A stretch of 64,000 nt of DNA from Citrifermentans bremense (GCF_014218275.1 NZ_AP023213.1:2148001-2212000), one strand, 5' to 3'; shown: positions 9,868 through 19,392, counted from the first letter of the stretch. Numbers and translations: made by a program. The notes: generated by a model from the sequence alone, not told the origin.

Positions 9868-11346
9868 ATGCTTGCAGGGTATGCGAAGAGATTGGGCGGC
9901 GCTGTTTTGGTCCTTTTGGCAGCAACTGCGCTCTGGAGCGGCTGCAGTCACAACAATGCGGATTCCAGGCAACCGGCGCAGATGACAGAGGAGCCGTTAT
10001 CCCCCGCCGATGCCGCCATCGATCCGGCGCATTGGGGGAGGCTCTACCCGGTTCACTACCAGCAGTGGAAGCTCACCAGCGAGCCGACCCCGGCCGGCCT
10101 GAGCAAGTACAAAAGGGGGTTCGACGTCGGGGAGGAGCGCCGCGACAAACTGGACGAGTACCCTTTCCTGGCGCTTTTGTACAGCGGCTGGGGGTTCGGT
10201 GCCGAATACAACGAGCCGCGCGGGCATTACTACATGGTGCAGGACCAGCTTGAGGTCGATCCCGGCAGGCTCAAGGCCGGGGGCGCCTGTCTCACCTGTA
10301 AGACCCCGTATGCGCCGAAGCTGCAAAAGGAGATGGGGAGAGCCTACTTCGCGACTCCCTACAAGGAGGTGCTGGCCAGGCTCCCCAAGCAGAACCAGGC
10401 GCTTGGCGCTGCCTGCGTCGACTGCCATGACAACCAGGGGATGACCCTGAGGATCTCGCGCGACTTCACCCTGGGGAAGGCCCTCAGGCAGATCGGTATG
10501 GACCCCTCGAAGCTTACCCGGGAACAGAAGAAGACCCTGGTCTGCGCCCAGTGCCACGTGACCTACATGATCCCCAAGGACGAGGAGATGCACTCGACGG
10601 ACGTGGTGTTCCCCTGGGCCGGGAGCAGGGAAGGGGGGATCCCCGTCGAGAATGTCATCAAGAACATCAAGAGTTCTCCTGCCAACCTGGAGTGGACCCA
10701 GGCGGTAACAGGATTCAAGCTCGGTTTCATCAGACACCCGGAGTACGAGTTCTACTCCAACGACAGCCCTCACTGGTCGGCGGGGGTCACCTGCGCCGAC
10801 TGCCACATGCCGCTTATGAGCGTCAGCCACGAGACCCTGACCGACCACAGGATCATGAGCCCGCTTAAGGGGGCCATGACTGCGTGCGCGGGTTGCCACG
10901 AGGAGAAAGCGCCGGAGTTGAGGGCCAAGGTGATCGCGATACAGGACCGCTTCATCGCCAGCTACCTGAAGACCGGGTACGCGGTCGCCGCCGACGCGAA
11001 GCTCTTCGAGATGGCCAACAAGGCGAAGGCCGCCGGCAAACAGATCGACAGCCAGGTGTACGGCATAGCGCGGGAGAACTACGAGCAGGCTTTCTATCGC
11101 CTGATCTTCGTCGGCGCCGAGAACTCAACCGGTTTCCACAACCCCAAAGAGGGGATGAGGGTCGTAGAGGATGCCGCCCGCTACGCCGCCACCGCCGAGA
11201 TGCACCTGCGCCAGATGCTGGCCAAGGCAGGGGAGCGGGTACCCGAACAGGTCGACCTGGAGCTTTCGAAGTACACCGGCAACCGTGGACAAAAGCACCT
11301 GAAGTTCAGGCCGGAACACGAGATCAAGGCTCCCATCGTTAAATAG
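9868..11346 (+). CDS. nrfA: Pentaheme cytochrome c nitrite reductase (ammonia-forming)
   Basis: 492 residues from ATG 9868, chosen because AAAAAGGGGGG lies just upstream and a signal sequence begins there. NrfA reduces nitrite to ammonia with six electrons in the periplasm. The diagnostic catalytic heme motif with lysine, CLTCK, comes first, followed by CVDCH, CAQCH, CADCH and CAGCH, five hemes in the family order. The export signal ends in LWSGC, a near-lipobox, so the protein may be lipid-anchored. The usual NrfH quinol dehydrogenase gene is not adjacent. The calcium ligands of the classical enzyme appear replaced: CAQCH is followed by V-T-Y instead of V-E-Y, and FIRHPE stands where K-x-Q-H-P-E is usual. 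This resembles the calcium-free type described for Geobacter lovleyi. Confidence 0.95.
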   Translation: MLAGYAKRLGGAVLVLLAATALWSGCSHNNADSRQPAQMTEEPLSPADAAIDPAHWGRLYPVHYQQWKLTSEPTPAGLSKYKRGFDVGEERRDKLDEYPFLALLYSGWGFGAEYNEPRGHYYMVQDQLEVDPGRLKAGGACLTCKTPYAPKLQKEMGRAYFATPYKEVLARLPKQNQALGAACVDCHDNQGMTLRISRDFTLGKALRQIGMDPSKLTREQKKTLVCAQCHVTYMIPKDEEMHSTDVVFPWAGSREGGIPVENVIKNIKSSPANLEWTQAVTGFKLGFIRHPEYEFYSNDSPHWSAGVTCADCHMPLMSVSHETLTDHRIMSPLKGAMTACAGCHEEKAPELRAKVIAIQDRFIASYLKTGYAVAADAKLFEMANKAKAAGKQIDSQVYGIARENYEQAFYRLIFVGAENSTGFHNPKEGMRVVEDAARYAATAEMHLRQMLAKAGERVPEQVDLELSKYTGNRGQKHLKFRPEHEIKAPIVK

Positions 11347-11361
11347 GCTCTAAACGCTGAC

Positions 11362-11402
11362 GACGCCTTCGCGGAACTCCCCGCGAAGGCGTCTTTTCTT
11401 TC
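11362..11402 (+). terminator. Intrinsic terminator of nrfA
   Basis: A perfect 13-bp stem, GACGCCTTCGCGG (11362-11374) and its complement (11381-11393), with a 6-base loop is followed by TTTTCTTTC. It lies 15 bases after the nrfA stop codon. Confidence 0.92.
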
Positions 11403-11587
11403 AACCGCGCTCCATTCGCCCGCACTTCGTCAAGGCAAATCCCCTTGGACCCTTTCTCAAAAGTTCATCCCGGAATTGCGTGGTGTGACGTAGTTAACCA
11501 CGAAGCGCTACGTGCGGCCTAACGTTCCCCCCTTTGCGAAGGGGGGACAGGGGAGATTTCGTACTGCGACCAAAAAAAGGCTGAAGC
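11403..11587. other. Intergenic region with a C/G-run hairpin
   Basis: This gap separates nrfA from the convergent kinase gene. The only structure seen is CCCCCCTTTGCGAAGGGGGG (11526-11545), a short stem-loop that could end minus-strand transcription. No gene is visible. Confidence 0.4.
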
Positions 11588-12973
11588 CTACTCACGCGGC
11601 GCATCCCCCTGCTCGCGCAGGTAGGCCAGCGCCCGGCTCAGTTCCGCCTGAAAGTCTTCCAGGAGAAGCTCCGCATCGTCATCCCCCTTAAGGGCCGACT
11701 CCAGCCGCACCGCGGCCCCGTGCAGGGGAAACGCCGCCAGGACGCCGGCCACCCCCTTCACCGAATGCGCGAGCCGGGAGGCTTCCTGCCGGTTCCCCAG
11801 GGCCAGCTCCCGCCGCACTTCCTCGCCGCGCGCGCCGTACTCCTGCCGGAACCTGGCGAGGAGGTCCCGGTATAGCTCCGCGTTCCCACCGGTCAACCGC
11901 ACCCCCGCCTTGAAATCGACCGGGGTGACCCCAAGGGCAAATGCTGTAGCGCTCACCCCGGCGTCCCCCTTTTGAGCCGTTGTTTCCTCAGCCCCCTTCC
12001 CAAGCCACTGCGCGATGCAGCCGTAGAGGGAATCGGGGGTGAAAGGCTTGCAGAGGTGATCGTTCATCCCCGCGGCGAGGCTCGCCCTTACGTCGTGTCC
12101 CATCGCGTTGGCTGAGACCGCCAGTATGGGAAGTTCTGCCATCCCAGGCTTAGAGAGCTGGCGGATCTCGCGGGCCGCCGCCAGCCCGTCCATCACCGGC
12201 ATCTGCACGTCCATCAGGACGAGGTCGAAGTCGCATCGCGCCACCAGCTCGACCGCTTCCGCACCGTTTTGCGCCAGGGTGACCGACAGGCCGCTCCGCT
12301 CCAGGAGCGCGCAGGCCACCTGCTGGTTGAAAGGGTTGTCCTCGGCAAGAAGCACCCGTTCGCCGTTGAAGCCGGGATGCCTGCGGCCTGGTCCCTTGGC
12401 CGCCTCGCTCCCAGTTGCCGCCGCGTCGCCGAAGGGGAGCCTGAAGTTGAAGGTATTGCCGAGCCCCGGTACGCCGTCACACCAGATCTCCCCTCCCAAA
12501 AGCGTCACCAGCGCCTTGCAGAGGGCAAGGCCCAGCCCCGGGCTGCTGTTGATGGCCTCGGCATCTAGCGCCCCGAGGTCCAGCGCAAGTTGCGCCTCTC
12601 CCTCCGCAGGTTCCCCGCTTCCGCAATCCTGCACCGCGAATGCCAGCGAGACCCCCCCCCGGTAGCGCTGGTGCACCGCTGCCGAAAACCCGATGTAGCC
12701 GTGCAGGGTGAGGGCAAGAGCGTTTTTGAGCAGGTTGTCCAGTATCAGCGACAGGCGCTTTGCGTCGCCGATCAGCAGGTTGGGGAGTTCCGGAGCCAGT
12801 TGCGCGCGCAACTCGATCCCCTTTCGCTCAGCCTGGAGGTGGTGGCGTAACAGCAGGTTCTCTATCACCTGCTGCGGCGAGAAGGGGGCCAGTTCGGTCC
12901 TGGCTTTTCCGGCAGATATACTGGCGAGTTCGAGGATCTCGTCAACAATAATGTGATGCTTTTCAGTGTCCAT
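11588..12973 (-). CDS. Kinase-type ATPase/receiver/HPt protein lacking sensor and H-box
   Basis: 461 residues from ATG 12973. The first 35 residues match only the second helix of a HisKA domain (V-D-E-I-L-E-L-A-S-I-S-A-G-K). The first helix with the phospho-accepting His is absent. A HATPase domain follows (about 40-195, N-box LDNLLKNALAL, and a late glycine-rich GLGLALCKALV), then a receiver (about 215-335, Asp in LVLMDVQMPVMDG), and an HPt domain (about 370-455, His in AHSVKG). It lies about 100 bp after the chemoreceptor gene on the same strand. Either the gene lost its 5' part, or it works as an accessory phosphorelay module supplied by another kinase. Confidence 0.8.
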   Translation of the reverse strand: MDTEKHHIIVDEILELASISAGKARTELAPFSPQQVIENLLLRHHLQAERKGIELRAQLAPELPNLLIGDAKRLSLILDNLLKNALALTLHGYIGFSAAVHQRYRGGVSLAFAVQDCGSGEPAEGEAQLALDLGALDAEAINSSPGLGLALCKALVTLLGGEIWCDGVPGLGNTFNFRLPFGDAAATGSEAAKGPGRRHPGFNGERVLLAEDNPFNQQVACALLERSGLSVTLAQNGAEAVELVARCDFDLVLMDVQMPVMDGLAAAREIRQLSKPGMAELPILAVSANAMGHDVRASLAAGMNDHLCKPFTPDSLYGCIAQWLGKGAEETTAQKGDAGVSATAFALGVTPVDFKAGVRLTGGNAELYRDLLARFRQEYGARGEEVRRELALGNRQEASRLAHSVKGVAGVLAAFPLHGAAVRLESALKGDDDAELLLEDFQAELSRALAYLREQGDAPRE

Positions 12974-13072
12974 GGGCTTTTTCCTGTGCGGCGCTCTCTG
13001 CGGCCAACGCCCTCGCACTTTTCGGGTGGCAAAGGTCCCTGCTTGAGCAGAATGTGGTGTGGCGCTCTTACC

Positions 13073-14707
13073 CTAAGCCGCAAGCCTGAAGCGCCCGACC
13101 AGGGTCTGCAACTCCTCGGCCTGCCGGGCGAGCTGTGCGGCCGCACCGGCCGTTTCCTCGGCGCCGCTTGCAGTCTGCTGCACCACCTCGGTGATCTGCT
13201 GCAGGTTCGCGCTCACCTCCGTCGTGGTCGCCGTCTGCTGCTCGGCCGCGGTCGCGATCTGGCTCACCTGCAGCGACACCTCCTTGATGCATTCCAGGAT
13301 CTCTTCCAGCGCCTCGCCCGATCTCTGTGAGGAATGCGCCCCCTCTTCGGCGACCCGCACCCCTTGGTCCATGGCGGTTACCGCCTCGCGGGTCTCTCCC
13401 TGGATGGCCTTTATCATCGCGCCGATCTCCCTGGTCGCCTTCGAGGTCCGCTCCGCCAGTGCCCGCACCTCGTCGGCCACGACCGCGAAACCTCGTCCCT
13501 GCTCGCCGGCCCGCGCCGCCTCGATGGCGGCGTTGAGCGCCAGGAGGTTGGTCTGGTCCGCTATATCCTCTATGGTGCCTACGATATCCCCGATCTGCTC
13601 CGAGCGCGCTCCGAGCGTCTCCACCGTCTTCGAGGTGTGGCGCACCCGCTCGGCGATCTCCTGCATCCCGGTGATGGTCTCCTGGACCACGCGCGCCCCG
13701 GCGTGGGCCGATTCGGTGGACTGGGTCGAGGCCTGAGCCGCGAGGGCGCAGTTCTTCGCGATCTCGGCGCTGGTGGCGGCCATCTCTTCGCTGCCGGTCG
13801 CCACGGTGCCGGTCTGGCAGGCGACCTCTTCCGCTCCGGTGGCGATCTGGGTGGAGGTCGAGTGCAACTGGGAGGAAGCTGAGGCGATGCCCGCCGAGAT
13901 GTTCACCGTCTGCGACACGAGACCCCGCAGGCTTTGCACCATGTGCCCCATAGCCGCCAGGAGTTGCCCGGTTTCGTCGCTGGAAGCCGACTCAACTTCC
14001 ACGGTGAGATCGCCGTCGGCGAGGCTATTGGCCACCTGCACCGCCTCTGCCAGGGGTCTTGTGATCATCCTGGTGATGGTGAAGGCGAGCGCCGCCGCCA
14101 CCAGCACACCCAGGGCGAGGAGCGCCCCCATCAGGCGCATGGAGCTCTGCGCGATTTCCTGGTTCAGGTCAGCCGTGATCTGCCCCTGTTTTTCCTTGGA
14201 GGCGACCAGACGGTCCAGCAGCTCCTGTTCATGCAGAGCCGCCTTTCTGGCTTCTCCGTGCAAAAGGCGCGTGGCCTCGGCGCGACGGTTGGCTGCGTCC
14301 AGCTGTTGCACCTGGTCGATGAGCCCGGTGTACACGCTGCGCGCCTCCTTGAATTCCATGAAAAGCTCGCGCCCTTCGTCGCTGATGATATTTTTCTCGA
14401 ACTCTGCGGCATGCTCGGTGACGGTCTGGCGCATCTTCTTCACGTTGTCCAGGTAGGCCTGGCGCTCCGCGGGGTCGGTCGACTCCAGGGCGTCGCGCAG
14501 GTTGATCCTTACCCTCTGGAAAGCGACCGACATGGCCCCGATGTCCCCCATCGGGACCGTGACTTTCCGGTATTGCTTGTCGCTTGCCTGGTTCAGCTTG
14601 TTGATCTGGATCATCCCGAAGCAGCCGATCGCTGCGGCTATCACAGTCACCAGGGCGAAACCCGCCGCGAGCTTAAACCCCACCTTCAGATTCCTGATTC
14701 CTCTCAT
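13073..14707 (-). CDS. Methyl-accepting chemotaxis protein
   Basis: 544 residues from ATG 14707, which has AAGGAGAGG 3 bases upstream. It has a first membrane helix (about 9-31), a four-helix-bundle periplasmic sensor (about 35-185), a second membrane helix (about 190-210), a HAMP domain (about 212-265) and a long cytoplasmic coiled coil. The signalling hairpin ([20 protein letters not shown]) is typical of CheA/CheW-coupling receptors. Ala/Glu/Gln-rich helices provide methylation sites. No CheR/CheB pentapeptide tail is seen. The ligand is unknown. It may share an operon with the truncated kinase downstream. Confidence 0.95.
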   Translation of the reverse strand: MRGIRNLKVGFKLAAGFALVTVIAAAIGCFGMIQINKLNQASDKQYRKVTVPMGDIGAMSVAFQRVRINLRDALESTDPAERQAYLDNVKKMRQTVTEHAAEFEKNIISDEGRELFMEFKEARSVYTGLIDQVQQLDAANRRAEATRLLHGEARKAALHEQELLDRLVASKEKQGQITADLNQEIAQSSMRLMGALLALGVLVAAALAFTITRMITRPLAEAVQVANSLADGDLTVEVESASSDETGQLLAAMGHMVQSLRGLVSQTVNISAGIASASSQLHSTSTQIATGAEEVACQTGTVATGSEEMAATSAEIAKNCALAAQASTQSTESAHAGARVVQETITGMQEIAERVRHTSKTVETLGARSEQIGDIVGTIEDIADQTNLLALNAAIEAARAGEQGRGFAVVADEVRALAERTSKATREIGAMIKAIQGETREAVTAMDQGVRVAEEGAHSSQRSGEALEEILECIKEVSLQVSQIATAAEQQTATTTEVSANLQQITEVVQQTASGAEETAGAAAQLARQAEELQTLVGRFRLAA

Positions 14708-14878
14708 TGTCCTCTCCTTGGCTGCCTTATTTAAAATCTCTCCCGGGTTCATCTCCATGACGCCGGGTGTCCCATGAGGGACAGTCCCGGCGGCTTCAAC
14801 CCATAAGGAGCAGGAGCAGTGCCAAAGAGCGCAGTGACGGAAAATCAGGTGGTTTTGACGACTGGCTGGAAGAGGGTT

Positions 14879-14893
14879 GTCCCTTTAAGGGAC
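14879..14893. repeat. Perfect GTCCCTT/AAGGGAC inverted repeat
   Basis: GTCCCTT-T-AAGGGAC lies in the 236-bp gap between the chemoreceptor start and the end of the NtrC-type gene. Related AGGGACAG-type half-sites lie nearby at about 14773-14785 and 14907-14915. It could be a repeat remnant or a protein-binding site; nothing decides between them. Confidence 0.4.
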
Positions 14894-14943
14894 ACCTTGG
14901 GCGCAAAAGGGACAGTGCGGCTGCAGCAGGGGCAAAGAAGGTA

Positions 14944-16308
14944 TCAGGAGCGGTAGAAGGCCTTTCGGTTCACCTTGAGGAGTTGCGCCGCCTTGGACTT
15001 GTTGCCGCCGCAGCGCTCCAGCGTCTGGGTGAGGATCAGCGTGGTGAGGGCGTCGAGAGAGAGCTCCTCCGGGGCAAGGGAGAGCCGGTAGCTGACCAGT
15101 CCCGGCGCCTCGGCCGCCGGGGTCGCCTCGCTGGAGGCCGCGCCGATCCCAAGGTGGGGGAGGGGGATAGGCCCGCCGTCGGTGAGGATGGCAGCGCGTT
15201 CCAGGCAGTTGCGCAGCTCACGCACGTTTCCGGGCCAGCGGTAGTTGAGCATCGCCTCCATCGCCTTGGGAGAGATCCCGGGAAGCTGTTTCCCAAGGTG
15301 CTGACGCAACTGCGCCAGGATGTGCTCGCAAAGAAGGGGAATGTCCTCCTTTCGCTCGCAAAGGGGTGGGATGCTGAGCGGGAAGACGTTCACCCTGTGG
15401 TAGAGGTCCTCGCGGAAGCGGCCGGCTGCGACCAGTTCGGCGAGGCTCTTGTTGGTGGCGACGATGACCCGGCAGTTCAGCGGGACCGGGCTGTTGCTCC
15501 CGATCCTCTCGAAGACCCGCTCCTGGAGGACGCGCAAGAGCTTGGCCTGGAGCGAAAGCGGCATGTCCCCGATCTCGTCGAGCAAGATGGTCCCGTTGCG
15601 GGCCAGGCTGAACTTGCCTTCGCGATCCCGGTCCGCCCCGGTGAACGCCCCGCGCACGTGACCGAAGAGCTCGCTTTCCATCAGATGCTCCGGGATGGCG
15701 GCGCAGTTCACGGCCACGAAGTCGGCGGGAAGCCCTTTGCCGGCGAAATGGATGGCACGGGCCAGGACCTCCTTGCCCGACCCGCTTTCGCCGTAGAGGG
15801 CCACGGTGGTCTTTCGGGCAGCGGCCACGCGGGAAGCGAGCTCCAGCATCTGCTTCATCTGCGGGTTCTCCGTGACGATGCTCTGGAAGGTGAAGCGCTC
15901 AGTGAGGAGCCCCTTTATCTGCTCGTTTTCCCTCACCATGTGGTGGTAGTCGAGAGCGCGCTGTATGGTCATGCGCAGGTCTTCAGGGTTGTAGGGCTTT
16001 TCCAGGTAGTCGTAGGCGCCGCGGCGCATCGCCTCCACCGCGCTTTCGACGCTGCCGTGCGCGGTGACCACGATGATGGGGACGCCGGGATGCCTTTTCC
16101 GCATCGCCTCTATCAGCTTCAGGCCGTCCATCTCGGGCATGACCAGGTCCGAAAGCACCAGGTCGACCTGGTGTTGCTCCAGTATGGAAAGCGCCTGCAC
16201 ACCGTCTGCTGCACTCAATGGGGAGAAGCCGGCTTCGGTCAGGTGTCGTTCCAGCAGGAAGCGGAAGAAGGCTTCGTCGTCGACGGCAAGTATTGTCGGG
16301 GTGGACAT
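14944..16308 (-). CDS. NtrC-family sigma54-dependent response regulator
   Basis: 454 residues from ATG 16308 (AAAGGA upstream). A receiver domain (1-120, phospho-Asp54 in VLSDLVMP) is followed by an AAA+ domain (about 140-375) with Walker A YGESGSGKE and the sigma54-contacting GAFTGA loop, and a Fis-type helix-turn-helix at the C-terminus (L-E-R-C-G-G-N-K-S-K-A-A-Q-L-L). The protein should activate sigma54 promoters after phosphorylation. No cognate full-length kinase is adjacent; the truncated HATPase-receiver-HPt protein two genes downstream is the nearest candidate partner. Confidence 0.95.
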   Translation of the reverse strand: MSTPTILAVDDEAFFRFLLERHLTEAGFSPLSAADGVQALSILEQHQVDLVLSDLVMPEMDGLKLIEAMRKRHPGVPIIVVTAHGSVESAVEAMRRGAYDYLEKPYNPEDLRMTIQRALDYHHMVRENEQIKGLLTERFTFQSIVTENPQMKQMLELASRVAAARKTTVALYGESGSGKEVLARAIHFAGKGLPADFVAVNCAAIPEHLMESELFGHVRGAFTGADRDREGKFSLARNGTILLDEIGDMPLSLQAKLLRVLQERVFERIGSNSPVPLNCRVIVATNKSLAELVAAGRFREDLYHRVNVFPLSIPPLCERKEDIPLLCEHILAQLRQHLGKQLPGISPKAMEAMLNYRWPGNVRELRNCLERAAILTDGGPIPLPHLGIGAASSEATPAAEAPGLVSYRLSLAPEELSLDALTTLILTQTLERCGGNKSKAAQLLKVNRKAFYRS

Positions 16309-16528
16309 GCAGCTCGATCCTTTATCAGATGGTATGGCGACTCTCACAACGTATCGACAGATCCAGCCCAATGTTTAACCCTCAGTTGCCGTGACTTGCG
16401 CGCCACGGTTACATGCTGTATTTCAGTTGTCATTACTGGATGTTACTCCCGAACTGCCTTGACGGAGCCTCGGCGGCCGGGTAGACTTGCGTGCGTCAAA
16501 CTTATTGATTTCTTTCGGGGAGGGAGTC

Positions 16529-17536
16529 GTGGAAAAAAAGAACTGGACCATAGCGGGACTTCTGGAGCTGTCAGGAAGCTACTGGAGCACCTGCGCGCTT
16601 CACGCGGGCGTCAAGCTCGACGTCTTCACCCAGCTGGACAACGGTCCCGTTCCCTCGGAAACCGTGGCTGCCAGGGTGAACTGCGACCGGCGCGGCCTTT
16701 CCATGCTGTTGCATGCACTGGTGGCGCTGGGACTTTTGGAAAAGCAGGGGGAGGCTTTCGCGGCCACACCCTTTGCCGCCAGCTATCTCTCCCGCAATTC
16801 ACATGAATACCTGGGGCACATCATCATGCACCACCATCACCTGATGACGAGCTGGGCCAACCTGGACCAGGCTGTACGCACAGGGAAACCGGTCCGCGAG
16901 AGGGTTTCGCACGAGGACGTGGAGTCGTCGCGCGAAAGCTTCCTGATGGGGATGTTCAACCTCGCGATGCAGCTCGCGCCGCGGGTGGTGCCGCAGATCG
17001 ACCTTTCCGGGCATCGCCGCCTGCTGGATATCGGAGGGGGACCCGGAACCTACGCCATCCATTTCTGCAGGCAAAATCCCGACCTCGAGGCCGTCATCTG
17101 CGACCTGCCGACCACCCGCAGTTTCGCCGAGAAGACGGTCGCGCACTTCGATCTCTCCGACCGTATCGGTTTCATTGACGTCGACTTCGAAAAGGAAGAA
17201 CTGCCCGAAGGTTTCGACGTGGCATGGCTGTCCCACGTACTGCACGGGATAGGTCCGGACGCCTGCGATACCCTGCTGAAGAAGGCTGTGAAGGTGCTTG
17301 AGCCGGGTGGGCTGCTCCTTGTGCAGGAGTTCATCCTCGATGACACGAGGGACGCCCCGCTCTTCCCCGCGCTCTTCTCCTTGAACATGCTGCTCGGCAC
17401 CCCCGAGGGGCAGTCGTACAGCGAGGGGGAGATCGTCGCCATGCTGCAAAAAGCCGGGGCCACCGACGTGCGCCGGCTGCAGATCCCGCTCCCCAACGGG
17501 GCCGGGATCATCGCGGGGACCAAAACCAGGGGCTAG
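16529..17536 (+). CDS. SAM-dependent O-methyltransferase-like protein
   Basis: 335 residues. GTG 16529 is preferred because GGGGAGGGAG precedes it by two bases. The N-terminal 100 residues form a winged-helix dimerisation domain. Residues about 165-330 are a Rossmann-type methyltransferase with the SAM-binding motif LLDIGGGPGTYA and the acidic strand-2 end VICDLP. This is the layout of the plant/bacterial O-methyltransferase 2 family (hydroxyindole or polyketide O-methyltransferases). The substrate cannot be read from the sequence. The gene stands alone and is followed by a 7-bp tandem repeat. Confidence 0.85.
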   Translation: MEKKNWTIAGLLELSGSYWSTCALHAGVKLDVFTQLDNGPVPSETVAARVNCDRRGLSMLLHALVALGLLEKQGEAFAATPFAASYLSRNSHEYLGHIIMHHHHLMTSWANLDQAVRTGKPVRERVSHEDVESSRESFLMGMFNLAMQLAPRVVPQIDLSGHRRLLDIGGGPGTYAIHFCRQNPDLEAVICDLPTTRSFAEKTVAHFDLSDRIGFIDVDFEKEELPEGFDVAWLSHVLHGIGPDACDTLLKKAVKVLEPGGLLLVQEFILDDTRDAPLFPALFSLNMLLGTPEGQSYSEGEIVAMLQKAGATDVRRLQIPLPNGAGIIAGTKTRG

Positions 17537-17539
17537 GGG

Positions 17540-17574
17540 CTGGGGACTGGGGACTGGGGACTGGGGACTGGGGG
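17540..17574 (+). repeat. 7-bp tandem repeat (CTGGGGA), five copies
   Basis: Four exact CTGGGGA units and one CTGGGGG follow the methyltransferase stop codon immediately. It is a simple-sequence array likely to vary in copy number among strains. Confidence 0.9.
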
Positions 17575-17680
17575 CCATAGGGCCAAGGGCCAAGGGGCTG
17601 GAGGAGAACCCCTTGCCCTATGGGATTGGGGCAGGGGTGATGGAAACGCAGGGGTAGTGGGCTTTCACCGGGAGGGTTCC

Positions 17681-18469
17681 ATGGAATACCAGGGGCATTC
17701 AAAGGACCAGATGCATCAGCCGATTCATTCCGCCCGCAGCACCTGGCTCGTGTTACCGCTTTTCGCCGCAGCCAGCGCCGTCATAGCCGTGATCCTGCTT
17801 TTGAGCTCCGGGCTCGGCTCCCGGGTCCATCTCTGGAACTTCCGGACCGGATTCGCGCTGATCAAGGCCTCCGGCTACATCGGTCTTGGCTGCGCCTTGC
17901 TGGCGCTTGTGTCCGGGTTCATCTCGATCCGGAAACGGCACGCCAAGGGAATCTTCCTTTCCCTGCTCGCCTTGATCCTTTCGCTTGCGGCCTTCGGGGT
18001 GCCGCTGTACTGGCAGACGCAGGCTAAGATCTATCCCCGCATCCACGACATCTCCACCGACCTGCAGCATCCTCCCACCTTCGTCGCCATCAGCACTGCC
18101 CGCGGCGCAGGGGTCCGCTACGAAGGGGCGGCGGTGGCGGCGCAGCAGCAAAAGGCGTATCCAGACCTGAAGACCGTGGTGCTCCCATATCCCAAGGAAG
18201 AGGCGTACAAGCTGGCGTTGCTGGCGGCGCGGGAGATGGGGTGGGACATCGTGGCGGAGCTGCCGGCCGAGGGGAAGATAGAGGCGACCGACACCACTAG
18301 GTGGTTCGGCTTCAAGGACGATATCGTGGTCCGGGTCCAGGCCGCGGGGAACCGTTCCCTGCTGGATGTGCGTTCCGTTTCCCGTGTGGGCATCAGCGAC
18401 GTGGGCACCAATGCCAGGAGAATCCGGGTTTACCTGTCGAAGCTGGTCCCCGGAGGGGTGAAACCGTAA
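17681..18469 (+). CDS. DUF1499 membrane protein
   Basis: 262 residues from ATG 17681, preceded by GGGAGGG. Three hydrophobic helices (about 20-45, 60-80 and 88-108) are followed by an exported-side or cytoplasmic DUF1499 domain (about 125-260). The family signature is clear in Y-P-D-L-K-T-V-V-L-P, T-R-W-F-G-F-K-D-D-I-V-V-R-V and D-V-R-S-V-S-R-V-G. DUF1499 proteins have no established biochemical role. The gene appears monocistronic. Confidence 0.85.
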   Translation: MEYQGHSKDQMHQPIHSARSTWLVLPLFAAASAVIAVILLLSSGLGSRVHLWNFRTGFALIKASGYIGLGCALLALVSGFISIRKRHAKGIFLSLLALILSLAAFGVPLYWQTQAKIYPRIHDISTDLQHPPTFVAISTARGAGVRYEGAAVAAQQQKAYPDLKTVVLPYPKEEAYKLALLAAREMGWDIVAELPAEGKIEATDTTRWFGFKDDIVVRVQAAGNRSLLDVRSVSRVGISDVGTNARRIRVYLSKLVPGGVKP

Positions 18470-18481
18470 AAAAAAGGGGAC

Positions 18482-19392
18482 TCAGTATCTGCCCAGGCGC
18501 AGATCCTTGTGGTAGCCCAGCTCATTCCACTTGATCCTGCCTTTTTCATGGCAGTCGATGCATCTCAAGGCCTGCTCCTTGGGCGCCACCATGTGGTTCA
18601 AGGACCAGACCATCGTCGTGTCGACCCATCCGTACTTCCCGCTGTACGGCTGCCCGGCAGCCTTCATCCCCGCCTCGATCGCCTTGTTCCAGTCGAAGTT
18701 CACCCAGTAGGCGCTCTCGCTGGTTGAGGGGCCGTAGAAGTTGACCACCGCGAGGGTGTTGTTTTCCACATCGTACGGCTGCTTCGCCTTCAGCACCTTG
18801 AACGGGTAGATCTTCGCCTCTGCGTCGTTCCGGCTCCCCCTGGGGTGGAAAGCCTCACCACTTCGGTCGGGTTGATCTTGTCGCCAATCAGGGCGCGCTC
18901 GACCGAGCCGTTGTACGACATGTAGGTGGGGACGAGGTTGTTGCCGAAGGTGAGATCGCCCTTCGTCTTGTCGTAGATCTTCTCGCCGCTTGCGTCCTTC
19001 TTCATTTCCTCGGGCTTGAGATCCCTGCCGGCCGTGGACCAGTCCCAGGAGATAACGGTCGGCTTCCCTTTGGCGTAGAACGGGATGTGGCAGGCCTGGC
19101 AGGCGACTCTGCCCCCGGGACCCTTTTTGTAGGTCAGGGTGGTTTCGTGGCAGACCAGGCAGTCGACGTTTTCAGGTTTGTAGAAATCGAAGGCGGCTCC
19201 CGACCAGCCGTAGCCTGCATGGCAGGTGGTGCATCCTTGCCAGTTGGAGGGGAGGGCGAAGCAGCCGTTGCTCCCTATGCCCTGTCCGGAGTTGAACGTG
19301 CCGGTGATAAACATGTGGGTTCCATCCAGCGCCAAGGCACGGGAGGCGTGAAAGGACAGCAGGGCAGCCAGCAAAAGAAGTCGCATCTTCAT
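18482..19392 (-). pseudogene. Broken octaheme tetrathionate-reductase-family cytochrome
   Basis: A signal peptide (M-K-M-R-L-L-L-L-A-A-L-L-S-F) is followed by cytochrome segments in two frames. The first frame (19392 to about 18830) holds CTTCHAGYGW, CLVCH and CQACHIPFYA. Within a run of C/G near 18835-18845 the frame shifts, and the rest (to 18482, ending with CIDCH) continues in another frame. Compared with the octaheme tetrathionate reductase family, the N-terminal heme segment is missing. The stretch between CLVCH and CQACHIP, which normally holds several hemes, is also missing; only four heme motifs remain. Deletions plus a frameshift indicate a decayed gene. Confidence 0.8.

Noticed and set aside
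14767-16806. Plus-strand open frame of about 680 codons opposite the NtrC-type gene
   Set aside because: Its composition is that of an antisense shadow; the minus strand has complete receiver, AAA+ and Fis motifs.
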